Assembly (NCBI RefSeq): GCF_005406125.1
Contig: NZ_BIXZ01000004.1
Coordinates: forward strand, 235,542-299,541
Direction: 5' to 3'
Length of the DNA stretch: 64,000 nucleotides
Origin: Haloarcula mannanilytica
Lineage (GTDB): Archaea > Halobacteriota > Halobacteria > Halobacteriales > Haloarculaceae
Numbering within the stretch: the stretch's first letter is position 1; each line of letters begins with the position of its first letter. Below, one piece after another: positions 62,947 through 64,000 of the stretch. The notes under the pieces were generated by a model that was not told the origin of the DNA, searched no databases, and was given only the letters and a program-made list of their open reading frames with translations. The translations under genes and the position numbers were made by a program.

Positions 62947-63243
62947 GTGAGCGACGATTCAGGGCGGCGGAATCTCCGCATGCCTACAAGCGACGAGATG
63001 TTTGCAGTGGTAACAGAGCACCTTGGCGGGAACCACGTCCGCATTCGCTGTGAGGACGGTGAAACCCGACTCGGTCGGATTCCGGGCCGCATGAAGTTCC
63101 GGACCTGGATTAACGAGGACGACATTGTTCTCGCCGAACCGTGGGACTGGCAAGACGAGAAGGCCAACATCGAATGGCGCTACAAAGGGCAGGACGCCGA
63201 CCAGCTCCGTTCGGAAGGCCACATCGATTCGCTGACTGCCTAA
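62947..63243 (+). CDS. Translation initiation factor aIF1A
   Basis: 98 residues starting with GTG. OB fold: [64 protein letters not shown], which matches eIF1A/aIF1A (S1-like fold with the IPGRMK loop). It helps Met-tRNA and mRNA scanning on the small subunit. The GTG is preferred because the TATA box is 26 bp upstream. It precedes the rRNA operon in the same direction. Confidence 0.92.
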   Translation: MSDDSGRRNLRMPTSDEMFAVVTEHLGGNHVRIRCEDGETRLGRIPGRMKFRTWINEDDIVLAEPWDWQDEKANIEWRYKGQDADQLRSEGHIDSLTA

Positions 63244-63411
63244 TTTTACCATTGTACACGCGCTCCGGTTCCCGACATCGCTGAGAGGGATCTCCGGCGC
63301 GATCGGTCATACTCCGGATTCGGTTTTACCTTCCCAGGTGTAGCGACTGCGTTTTCGCCATAGCTCTCGGTACGCTACGGCCGTGTAACGGTAGGTTAGT
63401 ACCGCTATCTA

Positions 63412-63422
63412 TTGATATATAA
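63412..63422 (+). promoter_or_regulatory. Candidate rRNA promoter (upstream)
   Basis: TGATATATAAT at about 63413-63423 is a strong TATA-like string about 450 bp before 16S. Transcription would start near 63447. Confidence 0.4.
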
Positions 63423-63584
63423 TGGCTGCACAGGTCTTCGTTGACCACCTGTATGACAGAAACCGAACACAACCACTCGTCTATTTTTCGAGATCCCTAC
63501 GCTGTATGGTGGTTATGCGTGCCACGCCATCACGTTACGTATGCGTCGTGTGTGTTCGACACAGGGCGGCTGCGAGACGATTCA

Positions 63585-63593
63585 TTTATATGT
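63585..63593 (+). promoter_or_regulatory. Candidate rRNA promoter (proximal)
   Basis: TTTATATGTACCCC with TATA at 63585-63593, preceded 27 bp earlier by TTCGAC, resembles the TTCGA...TTTATGTACCCC-type haloarchaeal rRNA promoter. Start predicted near 63615. Confidence 0.55.
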
Positions 63594-63875
63594 ACCCCAC
63601 CCATCGGATATGATGCGAAGGTCGCACCGGGCAGCGAGCCCGGGTCGACACGCTCGGTCGACCACCTGGGTCGGCCTGAGTCACGAGAGATTCTCGCCTT
63701 CCCCTCTGGGGTCGGCGAGGTCTCACCCTATGAGGATTCCACCCCTGCGGTCCGCCGTCAAGATGGAATCTGATGTGAGCCCACGGACCCATGCAGTAGT
63801 CAACACTGGCGTAGGAACCAGTGTGTTTGCTTCCGACGGAGTGCAACCACTTCCGCCGCTGATGTATATCAGCAC

Positions 63876-64000
63876 ATTCCGGTTGATCCTGCCGGAGGCC
63901 ATTGCTATCGGAGTCCGATTTAGCCATGCTAGTCGCACGAGTTTAGACTCGTGGCATATAGCTCAGTAACACGTGGCCAAACTACCCTACAGACCGCGAT
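63876..64000 (+). rRNA. 16S ribosomal RNA, 5' end (truncated by window)
   Basis: Begins ATTCCGGTTGATCCTGCCGG at 63876, the invariant archaeal 16S 5' end, followed by the Halobacteria-like sequence GGCCATTGCTATCGGAGTCC and the CTCAGTAACACGTGG segment. Only the first 125 nt are in the window. An rRNA operon immediately downstream of aIF1A is inferred from this end. Confidence 0.97.

Larger units (their letters stand above)
63244..63875 (+). other. Promoter region and 5' leader of the rRNA operon
   Basis: 632 bp without a gene. It includes the two candidate promoters above and a leader with hairpins: ACACTGG/CCAGTGT at 63803-63824 and GCTGAT/ATCAGC at 63858-63873, the latter ending just before 16S. 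The second may be part of processing signals for the precursor rRNA. The pairing partner for a long stem would lie beyond the 16S gene, outside the window. Confidence 0.6.

Overview
The window is a stretch of the main chromosome of an extremely halophilic archaeon (class Halobacteria), most likely Haloarcula or a close relative. Evidence: GC-rich genes encoding very acidic proteins, haloarchaea-specific small membrane proteins, archaeal TATA boxes placed for leaderless transcripts, an archaeal 16S rRNA 5' end at the right edge, and an Orc1/Cdc6 gene with an origin whose repeat layout matches the published oriC2-cdc6E description for Haloarcula hispanica.

Layout. 1-8.9 kb: a BolA/glutaredoxin pair, a DCC-family thiol protein facing a lipase-maturation-factor-like membrane protein, a CoA-binding protein, an HxlR regulator, a ThuA-like protein, a type II NADH dehydrogenase, an unusual iron-type alcohol dehydrogenase, and a beta-keto acid cleavage enzyme coupled to a small Cys protein. 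9.2-19.1 kb: two overlapping moeA genes (one with an extra C-terminal binding-protein-like domain), a TctA/DUF112-like membrane protein, CorA, a lipoprotein, CysS and CbiX. 19.2-29.3 kb: a DR2241-type Fe-S protein, Trm112, PurA, a winged-helix protein, an 837-residue low-complexity/coiled-coil protein, then a cytochrome oxidase subunit I gene surrounded by small membrane proteins. 29.3-39.2 kb: methylmalonyl-CoA mutase large subunit, a CBS-ParB fusion, a TrkA-N/DHH phosphoesterase, an Lrp regulator, pyruvate-type ferredoxin oxidoreductase (PorAB), a DICT protein and an AHL-lactonase-like enzyme.

39.3-41.9 kb is the replication origin: inverted origin recognition boxes (ORBs), a G-run, an AT-rich segment, cdc6, then about 13 same-orientation ORBs downstream. 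41.9-54.1 kb: acyl-CoA dehydrogenase and ligase, CheC, an O-methyltransferase, a complete dhaKLM operon for PTS-dependent dihydroxyacetone kinase, a redoxin, and an Lrp-aminotransferase operon. 54.2-62.0 kb: a type IV pilus operon (PilB ATPase, PilC platform, five single-anchor pilin-like proteins). 62.0-64.0 kb: UPF0058, aIF1A, then promoters, leader and the first 125 nt of 16S rRNA.

The strongest material for a second look is the ORB array downstream of cdc6 (probably an initiator-titration locus), the compositionally mosaic minor pilins, the alcohol dehydrogenase homologue missing three of four metal ligands, and several short tandem duplications. All family calls are from reading the sequence; no database search was run.
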